NCBI RefSeq assembly: GCF_003711515.1
Contig: NW_021167090.1
Coordinates: 62,001-126,000, forward strand
Origin: Sodiomyces alkalinus F11
Lineage: Eukaryota; Ascomycota; Sordariomycetes; Glomerellales; Plectosphaerellaceae
Length of the DNA stretch: 64,000 nt
Direction of reading: 5' to 3'
The translations under genes and the position numbers were made by a program. The notes under the pieces were generated by a model. The model saw only the letters and a list, made by a program, of their open reading frames with translations. It made no database searches and was not told where the DNA came from. This document shows positions 44,818 through 55,157 of this stretch, piece after piece. Within the stretch, counting starts at the first letter, position 1, and the number at the start of each line of letters is the position of its first letter.

Positions 44818-45361
44818 AAGAAGAAGGAGCAAAAGGAGACATATCAAAGGAAGCGAAAAAGTGGCCAGTTTATCCCCTTGGCCGTGTAAGATGTATTAGA
44901 GACACTTGTACAATACAATACCTTGTATTCTTTATCGGCAACACTACTTCGCCAGTAGGAGTGAACAGCTGTGATGTAGATGCCACCCGAGGTTTCATGA
45001 CTTCTACGCTAAAACTATGTTAAAAGTGTGGCTGTCTTGGTATCTCCACGATTACCATCATTGCACAGGATTCACTGGCCTGGTAAAAGTATGCTATCCC
45101 GACAAAGTAGGACGGTCGGCATGGTGGTAGGTAGATGCCTCCAGAACGATCGCTGGGTTCAATTCTATTATTCTTCCGCTGATTCAAAGAAACCCACATT
45201 CTCCCATAATTCTGTGATTTTCGCCCAAAATCAAAACTCCGCGGGGCATGACATGTTGTTTTGTATGTGTAGGAGAGTGTGAGAGATGCAAGATATATAT
45301 CTACCTTATGGGGTACAGTCCGAGATATTAGACCTGCCGAATCTCGAGCAACGACGAAGGC
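44818..45361. other. Convergent intergenic, Icp55 and bHLH gene
   Basis: No gene or repeat of note was seen. Both 3' UTRs are expected here. Confidence 0.5.
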
Positions 45362-47009
45362 CTAACAGAAACCACGAGGATCGAACAATGTCCTGCTGTA
45401 GGTCGGCATGGGGAATGATTGCCGGGTCGTTGAGGTCAACAGCTGCTCAAAAGCCTGTAATCGTCGGGAGAGTTCCTGGTGCTCTTTCATGATGGCCTTG
45501 TTGCGCTTCTCGAGTTGCTGGATATATTCCGTCGCTTTGAGCAAAATAGTCCCCTATACAGGCTCCAATTAGTCCCGAGCCCCGAACCCCGAACCCCGAA
45601 CCCCTGATGACTTGGAATAAAAGGTGCTTTGGTATGCCATGGACTGACCTTGCTCACTTTAGATGGTCCCCGTGATTGGTCCTCGCCGTCTCCCTCCTCG
45701 TCGCCTTCTTCCGGCAGCGAACGAAGTGAAGGGATAGCATCGCGCAATTCCGCGATCTTGACCTTCAGATTCGTCCGATATTTCCTTTCGATATCATTAT
45801 GTGCCGTCCGGTCTCCAGCCTTGGCTTTTTCTTTTGAATGTTCTTGGGCGCTGCCAACCGCTTTTTGACCTTTCTGCCCCTTGGTCGATGTTTCTGTCGG
45901 CTCGTCCTTTTCTTTCTCTTTTCCCTTCTCCTTCTCCTTTTCCTTCTCTTTCCCCTTCTCCTTCTCCTTCTCCTTCCCCTTCCCTTTCGTCTTGAACGCT
46001 TCGTCGTCGTGGGCCTTGGATATCTCGCTGGGGTTTGCCGTTGCGGTGGTCGACCCAAGGTGCCCCATACTAGATGGCTCCGATTCAAGGTCGCCGCCTG
46101 TTCCCAGGCCAAACCCTGAGCTTGAAGAGCCACCTGTGTTCAATGCTATGGCAAGTAATCTCCTTTGCTCTGGGTCGAGCATTGGGGTGCCGATGCCAAA
46201 GAACGGCGGATTCATTGGTAGGCCTGGTACGGGTTTTTCCCAGCTAAGCGGAGTAGAATAGAGTCCTTCCCGGGGAGGCACTTCGGATGGTGGCTGGGTA
46301 TCGATGGTGGACAGTTGTTCGCCTAAATTTATCGAATCAAACAGATCCTCGTCATCCGACAGGGCATTATCCAGTGCGCCATCGTCGAATTCGAACACCT
46401 CTTCCTTGAACGTCGGGTTCGCGTAGAGACCCGTGCCCAGGCCGGGAGTTGTGGGCAATGGATTCAGGCGGCTCGTAGGTCTGGAAGAGTCAGCATTTGA
46501 CGAGCGAGGAGATGTTGTGTTGCGTCGTACCTCCCATAGCCACCGAAGCCTGAAGGGTAATTCTGGCGTCTGGAGAAATCAATTTCGAAGCTCCCGCCGA
46601 GACCATTATCCATTTCATCGTCGTCGAACTGTAGCCAAGAGTCTACCGGTTCAAAAGCCCCAGTGCCTCCGTCTGTCCTTGTTCTCTTCCTCTCGTGGCC
46701 TCCCCGCTGCCGCTGACCGGATATTGACGGATCAGGGTCTGCGGGCGCATGGCGCTTGGAAGTGCTCGGAGTGGGTTGCTGAAGATTGGGGTGGCGGTAG
46801 GAGGGGTGCGCGGCTGCGTGCTGCGCAGAGGCGAGGTTTGAGGTTGATGCAGAGGCGGCCAAGTCTTGAGCGGCCAAAGCGTCCCACAGCGCTATATCGT
46901 TCGGATCTCGTGGTACGACAGGCACGGAAGGTGCTCCAGGTTGGGCGACATTGGATGGTAGGTTTTGGCCCGAGAAGTAATTGAGATTTCTCAGGAAGAT
47001 GGGGTCCAT
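45362..47009 (-). CDS. SREBP-type bHLH transcription factor without membrane anchor
   Basis: Three exons are inferred, 47009-46531, 46480-45649 and 45553-45362 (500 aa). The bHLH lies at about 383-460. Its basic part HNDIERKYRTNLKVKI has the tyrosine (RKYR) that marks SREBP-like proteins and lets them bind sterol-type E-boxes. Helix 2 (GTILLKATEYIQQLEKRN) runs into a short leucine-zipper-like coiled coil. No transmembrane helix is seen, so it resembles the soluble SrbB-type regulators of Aspergillus rather than the membrane SREBP SrbA; that parallel is inferred. Before the bHLH there is a Lys/Glu repeat (KGKEKEKEKG pattern, encoded near 45907-45987). Intron 2 carries a 7-bp CCCCGAA minisatellite. 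Confidence 0.85.
45580..45604. repeat. CCCCGAA minisatellite, about 3.5 copies, intronic
   Basis: Three exact CCCCGAA units followed by CCCC lie in the second intron of the bHLH gene, 25 nt from its acceptor. Confidence 0.85.
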
Positions 47010-48938
47010 AATAGCGGCAGCATTCCAGCCCCGAGTCCCTCGGCGGTCGGCTTCTTCGAGATCGGGTAGTCGACTGGATTTCCGACACGTGTTCTAGGCA
47101 ACGATGAATCGGAAGGTTGGAAGGTGCCGTCGATGATGACGGGTGGCGTAGGGCCCGTGTGGCATGAAGAGACGAGAACACCAGGAATGTGATGGAGGAT
47201 GGAACAAGATGTTCAGGCCCGACCGCTGGCGACTTTTCGCAATTCGCATCGACGGAGGCTCCACGGTGTGTGTCACTAGTAAGAGACCGGCGTGCTTTCG
47301 CAAGCGCACTTCGCAACAGTACCGGTAAGCCGTGAACCAGGGAAAGACTAAGCTTTGTAACGAGGGGGGAAGAACAGCGTGCGGTGTGTTCAAATCAGCG
47401 ACTTCGACCGTCAGAGGAGTATGATAGAAGAAGCGAAGAAAAGCGTCAGGAGGTAAGTGAAATGCGAGCGGTCGCCAGAGACTAGAAGAAACCAGTTTGT
47501 CCGCATACCCGTCCGAGCCAAAAAGATCCAATCGGTGCTGGGAGCGCAGTCACACACAGAAGGTAGCCCAACTTGAGGTTAGGGAGTCGGAATCTAGGTC
47601 GGCGGAACTGAGACGGCCCGGTCAATACATTGGGGAAAGCGACATTTGATGGCCGCCAATACGTTTCCTACAAATTTTGAGGACATCAGAGAGGACAAAT
47701 TCAATTCGTTGCTTCGCTACTACGCGGCAGAGAGAGTCTTGGTAGGCGGGTACCGAAATCGACCGTATCGGCTTGTCAATCGTATGATACTCGAGGCTGA
47801 AGAGTAAGAAGTCGTGCGATTTAACGCCAAGACTAAACGAGAACGTTTTCCTATTGGATGATCCCTTGTAAACCTCCACAAACCCCACTTTGTCGAGTTC
47901 AGCCTTGCATGCTGTGGGGACGTATACGTACCGTACAAAGCTCGTGCATGTATCACGACTTCGTATACGTGGATACGTATCAGTCCTAAAGGTATCTATA
48001 CTTCGTTGGTAGCGAGTCAAATCTGTCGAGCAGATCTCACGCTGAATTGCCAAGACAAACAAGGTACGGAAACAAGTGCGGATACCTTACGTAAGTACAC
48101 GCACCAGTCGTGTTCCAAACGACTTGCTTGAGGACTTTGAAATCGACCTCACTCCGCACACGTATATTCATGACTTCGAGGCACACTGGATTTTCCATTT
48201 CCGAACATACTCCGTATAGAGCCTTGCAAGGCGCTATCGGCATCAGATACGGAGGTAATATGCACTTCCGTGACGTATGAGCTTGACCGTGGAAACCCGT
48301 TTGATGTGGCGGATGTGGCTGACAAGGAAGTCGTCACGAGCCTGGTCACGTCCTTTGTTCGATATCGGCCATGTTTGGGGCTCGCTTCACCGAGCCATCG
48401 AAGACCGCACTGCCAAGTCCTAGTCTCTTTAAAGCTCCAGGTCAAGCTGGATCGTGCTCTCAAAGAAGAGATCCTCCCTGCTGCTCCGGTGTTTTGGGTT
48501 CTTGTCCACATTGCTGGCAATTGCTACTATATTTACGTGAGTGCCTTAGCTATGCATCTTTCTAGATATTTTTTTCTCCTGAGGAAACATCCTATAGTGC
48601 CCTGCGTTTCCTCAATAGCGAATATCTTATTGAGGCTCGTTTACATCTAATGGTGTCCTGAGTTTTTATTGTCTTCAGTTCACTTCATGACCGAAGTCGA
48701 CTCAACTGCTTCTAATTTTATCGAGATGGCCTTTCCAAGACATCGGCGTCGTTCGCGGCCGCTTTCTTCGCTTTCTTCTATATTATACTCCCATTAAAGC
48801 TGCTCCAGCCCAGTATCTCCATCTCAGAACAACTCACCCTTACTCTCAACAGCAGCGAACGTTGAGATTCAGGTTCATTTCGCCCAGTCTTGGGGGTCTC
48901 CTGACAAGAGTTTAGAAAGCACCCTAAGCGCACACAAT
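47010..48938. other. Divergent intergenic, bHLH and LysM genes
   Basis: No gene was recognised in 1.9 kb. TACTCCGTA lies at 48208-48216. It probably contains both promoters. Confidence 0.4.
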
Positions 48939-49610
48939 ATGCGGCTGTCCCATATCCTGTCATTCCTCGGCAGCGCGACGCTCGCCCTCTCGGCCGCTGT
49001 TGCCCAGGCCAGACCCCCCATCAACACTCCGGTCCCCATGCAGCCTGGTGCCTATCCCAACTGCGAACAATTTTACAAAGCGTCCCCTGGCGTGACGTGT
49101 CAAGACATCGCAAGCGCCCATCGAATTTCCCTCAGGCTCTTCCTCGCCCTGAATCCACAAGTACTGCTTGGCGGAGGGTGCGAGGGCGGAGCTATCCTCG
49201 CTCATTACTGGTACTGCGTCAACGGCGTCCCGGGGCTCCCCTTTGTCCGCGGAACACCCACCCGTGGAAACGGAAACCCAGCGAACCCCCCGGCGCCGAC
49301 GACGACGACCAAGACGACGACGACGCCCGTGGCTCCGGCGACCACGACTTACCCCACGATCACCTGCAGCGTCGATGACTGCTGGAGGGCCTTCAGGCTA
49401 GCCGTCGGCGGGGCGAGGACGAGCCAGAGCTCGTGGTGCTCGCGGTTCATGACCTCGCAGTGCACCGCCAGCAACATACAGTCCTTGGCTGGCGTTCCCA
49501 ATCTTGTGGCCCTGCAGTGTACGCAAGCCCCGCCCTGCCAGGCTGTCTATTCTGGCTGTGGATGTTACAACGCAGGCTACATGAACTCCCCGCGAACTTG
49601 GGACCGGTAG
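48939..49610 (+). CDS. Secreted LysM-domain protein, Cys-rich
   Basis: This is a single exon of 223 aa. A signal peptide spans about residues 1-24 (MRLSHILSFLGSATLALSAAVAQA). A LysM-like module follows at about 42-95 (NCEQFYKASPGVTCQDIASAHRISLRLFLALNPQV ... YWYCV, quoted in parts), a fold that binds chitin or peptidoglycan. A Thr/Pro-rich linker leads to a cysteine-rich C-terminal part with about ten Cys. Secreted LysM proteins of fungi can mask chitin from host or competitor receptors, or act on their own wall. No catalytic domain is seen. The effector role is inferred from architecture only. The isolated position with large flanking intergenic regions is typical of such genes. Confidence 0.8.
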   Translation: MRLSHILSFLGSATLALSAAVAQARPPINTPVPMQPGAYPNCEQFYKASPGVTCQDIASAHRISLRLFLALNPQVLLGGGCEGGAILAHYWYCVNGVPGLPFVRGTPTRGNGNPANPPAPTTTTKTTTTPVAPATTTYPTITCSVDDCWRAFRLAVGGARTSQSSWCSRFMTSQCTASNIQSLAGVPNLVALQCTQAPPCQAVYSGCGCYNAGYMNSPRTWDR

Positions 49611-52015
49611 TCGAGTTTCCGAATCCTCTCAGCGTGGTTGACACAAAGAAAGGAGCTCGGAGGTGAACCGGTTCAATTGGGGGGACGACAAAATCTTGGC
49701 AGCCTTTTCTCTCTCTGTTTCTCTCGATTCAAACCCTCTTATGAGAACGAAAGGGGACTTTGCTGCGTGAGAAAGACAAAGGGCAAAGGATTCTGGGCAC
49801 GGTTGTTTTCTTGAGAGAGGCCCCCGAAATGGCTCGTAAAAAGAAATTGTAGCCTAGAGCAGAAACCCTGTTACCATGTAACTTGCTCTTTCGCCTGATG
49901 GCACCCTCTCTTCTCAAGTATGTGTGATTCGGAATGCATGTCTGGTGGCTCTGAGTAACGCTCGCTCGAGTCTTGGACGCTTGACCTTGGAAGGGTTTAG
50001 TGAGGTTGAGTTCATGAAAGGCCTGCGCGTTCCCTCGGGTATCTACGATACCAAACGTCATTTTGAAGGCCGCGGGTTAGGGTCTTTGGCTCGGGCATTG
50101 CAGTCCATGCATTTGCCTTGAACATGAAGGATCTCATGTTTTGCGCCTGGACCACGACAGCCCTCCTGATGACACCATTTGATGGTGAAGAAGCCGGTAT
50201 GCCCGCACTCCCACCGTTTATCGATTTGCGTGCACATTGACGTATGGCCGGTTGCATTGAGGTGCTCATGGTTGAAGTTGGATATGTGGCCCTGGGGTTT
50301 GAAGCACTCGACCCATCAAGGCGTCTTCGCGGAAGACTATCCAACCCGGATTTCCACGTGGTGTAGTGTCAAGGTGTGGCGTAATAATCGCCATCAGCAT
50401 ACTGCCAACCAGAGTAATAGAAAAGACGTTCGAGAAAAGAGGGGAGACACTGGTACTAGGTAGGGCATTGAGTTGACGCCTCGCCACTCTGTGGTTTTAT
50501 TTGACGCGAGATTGTGCCTCGTCTAAAGATCATAACCTCACGACTGTTGGCAGTCTGACTGTCACCCCACTTTTCCAGGGTCGTCTCCCTTTCCATATCA
50601 AAATTTCAGAGCTACCTTACCTAGGTACTCCTCGTGTTCAGGTGGAGTCCCTGTACCTTGGGATACTGCGCGTTACAGTTTACACCGTCCAGTCAGAGGG
50701 CCCAGCTACTCCCTCGTTCGTGAGAGGTCCTGGCCGTATATATTTTGGTTAACCCATCAAGCATGCATCTCAATCGTATCCGTAGATCAGTAATTGGACG
50801 ACGGAATGTAAGGAAATTTGGCTTAGCCACAACGACAACTGTTAAGATGTTGACCTGCTCCAATCACTTCGTATCCGTACACATGCCGGTACAGTACGCT
50901 AGGTATTGGTACTTTGTGCCCCACTACCACGTGGCTCAGCCCATGTATTATCTCAGATCACCCAGTACCTTAGTGTAGTGGGCACGTAACAGTACTTAAT
51001 CCTCCGTAATGGAGCGTTCGTGGCTCATATCCGTCTGTGACGACTGACGCTGCGAGTACATGAATATACAACCACGTGTGCTGTGGGATGAGCTCACGGA
51101 CAGCGTCCTCCTAGACTGCCTTGAATCCATAAAATTGGTAGACTCGGGGGTTGTCAGTTCACCAACATCCCGGGGATGGGGATCACCATCCCCAGCACCG
51201 ACTTCTGGACATAAAGGTAAGTCAGGCCGCCTGGGCTGCGCTTCAAGGTGTACGAAAATAACGGCACACTTGATGTGGCCCTGATCAAGCTCTTGAAGCT
51301 AGAGATTGAGGAAAAGTCGGGCAATTCACGATGGGCGAGAGACCCTCTGCGCATTGCACAGCTTGGAGAGTCATAAGGCCATGCAGAATCTCCCCCGTCG
51401 AGATATATGGAGCCCTCGCCTGCTTTCCTCCTTGACGACTCTGCAGGGTAGCTCCTTCTGTTGGAGTTGGGACTGCTTAGAGCAAAATCTTAGTACCTTA
51501 CCTTACCTTACCCGTTGCCTCGGCCAGTGCGGAAGTCGCACCCGCCCCGTACCTGCTCTCGCCAGACCCCAGTTGTCGTTGACAAAATTCGCCGCCCTTC
51601 TACCTGCCCTTCCTGATGGATCTGTCTTTTAGGGTTGTGCAGAACATAGAACGTGTCTCATCCTCCGCCGCTTGGTCGAAAGAGACTCTCGTGCCCTCAT
51701 TCATCGTGTGCCTGTCCTGAAATATAGGACACATCACTGCTGTCTGCTTCTGGTAGGCAGGTTCCTATTTATTCGAAGCGAATACTATATCTCGCCCGCC
51801 TTTAATGTATCCGCGATAGGCGTATGTCTTTGCGGATCTTCCTGTCTGCACCTTCGTCTTCTCTCCCCTCAGTTCCACATTGTTGGTGGTTTGGTCTTCG
51901 CGAAGCTTGAAACTTGCGGGCCGATCCTCCCTCTCTCTCACGACAGCATCCTCAGCTTGAAACCGCCATCTATCACCGGCATAGAATAAATTTGAGAGAG
52001 CGGGCGTTGGAAAGT
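49611..52015. other. Intergenic between LysM and Kar5 genes
   Basis: No gene was recognised in 2.4 kb. TAGTACCTTACCTTACCTTACCC-type repeats lie at 51491-51513, and CACGTG E-box cores near 50927 and 51072. Confidence 0.4.
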
Positions 52016-53854
52016 ATGCTGTGGTTCAAGTTATGGGTCTCCCTAGGGGTCCTGAGGATCGTACTCCGCGATGGCTCTCATGGGATGGCCGAGGCGTTGT
52101 CATGGGGAGGAGGCAGAAGATCCTCAGCAAGCTTGGAGTTCGCCAAGGAAGAGATATTTAATCCTACTCTACCCAGAAAGTCTCGACTGCCCAATATCTA
52201 CGCCGTCGCCATGGGTGAACTTCAGGAGCTTGAGTCTGAGCCGCTCTGCCACAGGATCGCCGCTCGCTTGCTCGTCAACAATTGCCAGCTTCTTGACGGC
52301 AAAGACGACGCTACGGTTCTCACAGACAGTGGACGTCAAGTCAGAGACTTTGTCGACTCGTATGCGGCAAGTTTGGCTATCTGCGATCTGGAGAGGGGCC
52401 GCTTCGTCATCCCCTCTGCCTGTTTCAAGTTCCGTGAAGACGCCTTAGCTCGAGTTCCCGTCCCCGATACTCCTCGTCTCCATGTTTCATCGCAGGAAAT
52501 TGACTCGTGTCTTTCCGGTCTGGCTCAGTCAGATTCCGCCTGGAACACCTGGGTCAGCTATCGTCATAAATCTCTTAGGTTCTGTGAGGCCGCTCGAGCA
52601 GACAATGAAAAAGGTAAGCACACTCCTGGATGTACTCCATATGATAGACCGTCGTGCCCCGGCTGACTATGGGATATACATAGCCCAGAGTCTCTATCTC
52701 TACCAGCGACTCACTCAAGTTCTCGAGAAGCTCACAGAAGGCGTAGAGGCGGAGCTCGAAAAACATTGGCAGCTTCATGATATCAAGGTCAGAGAGGCAT
52801 TGGCACACCTAGATGATCTTACTCCTCGGGTCGATCGTCTTCGAGATAATGTCGACTCTTTGGAGAGAGCATTGAATACCGATTTACTATTTAGCGTCCA
52901 GGTAAGACTCCCACAACCAGTGATTGTACTCGAGTACTAAGAGGAGTAGGGTTCTGCTGATATTGCAAGGGAAAGCGTAGAGAGCGCGAGGTCTCTCCAG
53001 CAGCTCATTACAATTCTCCTTAGAACGGTGCTTGAAAACAGTGGCGCAGTTGCTGCAGCTCATGAGGGGGCTTTACAGGAAGTTTCACAGCGAGCAAATA
53101 CCGAAATATCCGTGGTCATGGCGACCCTTACGGCTGCTGCTGCGACCAGCGCTGCTCTGTATGATCAGCTGGTACGTACAGCACGACGAGTCCAGAATTC
53201 CTTAATCTGACTATTAGTTTACAGGAACTCTCGCGCCTCCGCGCTACGGAACTCGAAGACCGACAGACCCATCTTGAGCAGGTGTGCATCCTGTCTTGGC
53301 TTTCACCTGGAATCAGTGGCTAACTTATCGGTGGTCAGGGGCTAAGCAAACTGCTTACGACTACAGAAAATCTGTCCAGTACTTACCATGATCACAACGA
53401 GCTCCTCGATCAGGCCCAAGAGAAAACGGATGGAATCTTACAGACTTTGAAAGAGGCATCGGAATCTGCGTCAGCTGTTCAGCTCTCTTCGTTGAAGTCG
53501 GGATGGACCGGCTGGTGGCCTTTCTTCGTGTGTCCCGCGATCTCGCTCACAATGGGCTCTTACGGGCTTCCGCCTTCGATATTCCGAAACCTTGGATTAA
53601 TTGCTCTAGGTTTGGCTCCATGTCTCTGTCCTGGGCTTGACAATAAGCTTACAATCTCTCATACAGGTGAATTTGCCGGACTCGCAGTCTCTCACACCGA
53701 GTACTTACCCTGGTTTCTCTGGGGCAGTTCCTCCTCGAGAATGTCACTTACCCCTGAATCTAATCAAACTATTACTCTTGATACCGTTGCAGACGATATT
53801 GCCCCCATGGCTTCGGGGGGTCTACGGCGGCGAAAAGTTCGGCACCTTGCATAA
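52016..53854 (+). CDS. kar5: Nuclear fusion protein Kar5/Tht1
   Basis: Six exons are inferred: 52016-52613, 52684-52901, 52950-53171, 53225-53281, 53339-53609 and 53667-53854 (517 aa). All joins keep phase. The N-terminus is hydrophobic (signal-anchor or signal peptide). The conserved Cys domain contains [21 protein letters not shown] and [20 protein letters not shown] long helical and coiled-coil middle follows ([26 protein letters not shown]). The C-terminal membrane block has [21 protein letters not shown] and [12 protein letters not shown]. Kar5/Tht1 sits in the nuclear envelope near the spindle pole body and is required for fusion of nuclei after mating. The final exon boundary is less certain because the last intron (57 nt) has no in-frame stop; retaining it would also give an open frame. 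Confidence 0.85.
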
Positions 53855-54398
53855 TAATCTGGGTCTTCTACATTCTTTCATTTTTCCTGGCGCACTCATC
53901 CCTCGTTTAGCGTTGGGGGGTTCACATAGCGGTTTGCAGGACGTGTTTCATCATCTTTCTTCGAATGGTTAGTCGGGGGTGCGGGCCATCGTTTATACTG
54001 GGTCGGTCAGGCGGTTCAGGCCAGGTCGGCAATGGGGATCTTCTCGAAACGATGGGTGCTGATGCAATTTGTTCTTCGCGGGCTCCGCTGTAGTGGGAGA
54101 TAGAGGTCGTTTAGGAAGGGTGCACAAGGAGATATGATCTGGCATGGGGCTCTTTTCGCAACACGTTCCGTATTTTGGCCATCGCAGCGGCGCCGAGATC
54201 TATTCACCATGACTACCGTGCGCCAATGTAGAAATAATTATGATTAGTTGCTCCCGTCTAACGGAAGATGGGGTATCATAAATTGCGTAATATGTCGACC
54301 AAAAGAAAGAGCCGCCCCCCTATCTCCAGACGCAAAGGTCAAATGCGTACAGAGAGGCTTCGCGTGTTGAATTACTCACTCAGACATATCGCGCTATT
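53855..54398. other. Convergent intergenic, Kar5 and Rap1
   Basis: No gene was seen. This short stretch must hold both 3' UTRs. Confidence 0.5.
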
Positions 54399-55126
54399 TT
54401 ATCCCGTCAGAATCTGAGTGAGCTCTTCTTGATAAGCCAGAAACTCGCGCCTAGCGTCGATCTCTGCAAGGCCATGCTTCCTCTCCAGCCGTTTCCACTC
54501 CCTGCGGACGTTCTTCCGCTCGAGCGGCGCGGTTCCCTCCTCCCCCGTCCGATGACGCGCGGATCGCAGGGGGCCTCCGGTAGCGTCGTCTACAAGTCTG
54601 AGACCTTGGTCGTCGCGCGGGGTCCATACGCCCTGCATGTTATCCGGGAGCGGGCGCTTGCTCCGGAGCACCTCCATGACCTGACCCGCGAGGCCGGGCT
54701 TGAGGGTCGTGGCAGCGAGGGCGGCGATGACGTCTTTGCGCTCATAGCCGACGGATTCGAAGCGCTCGATGGCGGCTATGAGCTCGGCGCAGTCGTTGGC
54801 TTCCGGGTCGCTTGTTGTGGGGGGACGGTCTTCGTCTTCTTCGCGGTACTGCTGCTGCTGCTGCCGCCGCTGTTTCTGCTGTTGTTGTTCGCGATCCTGC
54901 CCCCGCCCTCGAACCTGCGTTTGCGCCTCGGATACGCTGGCCGACCATTCTAGGATTTCGTGGCTCGAGGGGGTGGTTCTCGACGCGGAGACGCGGCTGG
55001 CATCTTCCCTGGGTTCAGGTAGTCTGGATCGGCTGTTCGTAGGCCTTCTACGCCTGTCACTTCCGCTGTTGTTGTTGCTGTTGTTGTTGCTGTTGTTGTT
55101 GCTGTTGTTGTTGTTGTTGTTGTTGC

Positions 55127-55157
<31 letters not shown>

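Noticed and set aside
43968..44847. Long open frames opposite or overlapping icp55
   Set aside because: They are out-of-frame readings of the aminopeptidase coding sequence.
52902..52970. Alternative kar5 acceptor at TTGCAAG near 52969
   Set aside because: Using the AG at 52948-52949 keeps phase and retains [15 protein letters not shown], which extends the helical region; the later site would delete part of it.
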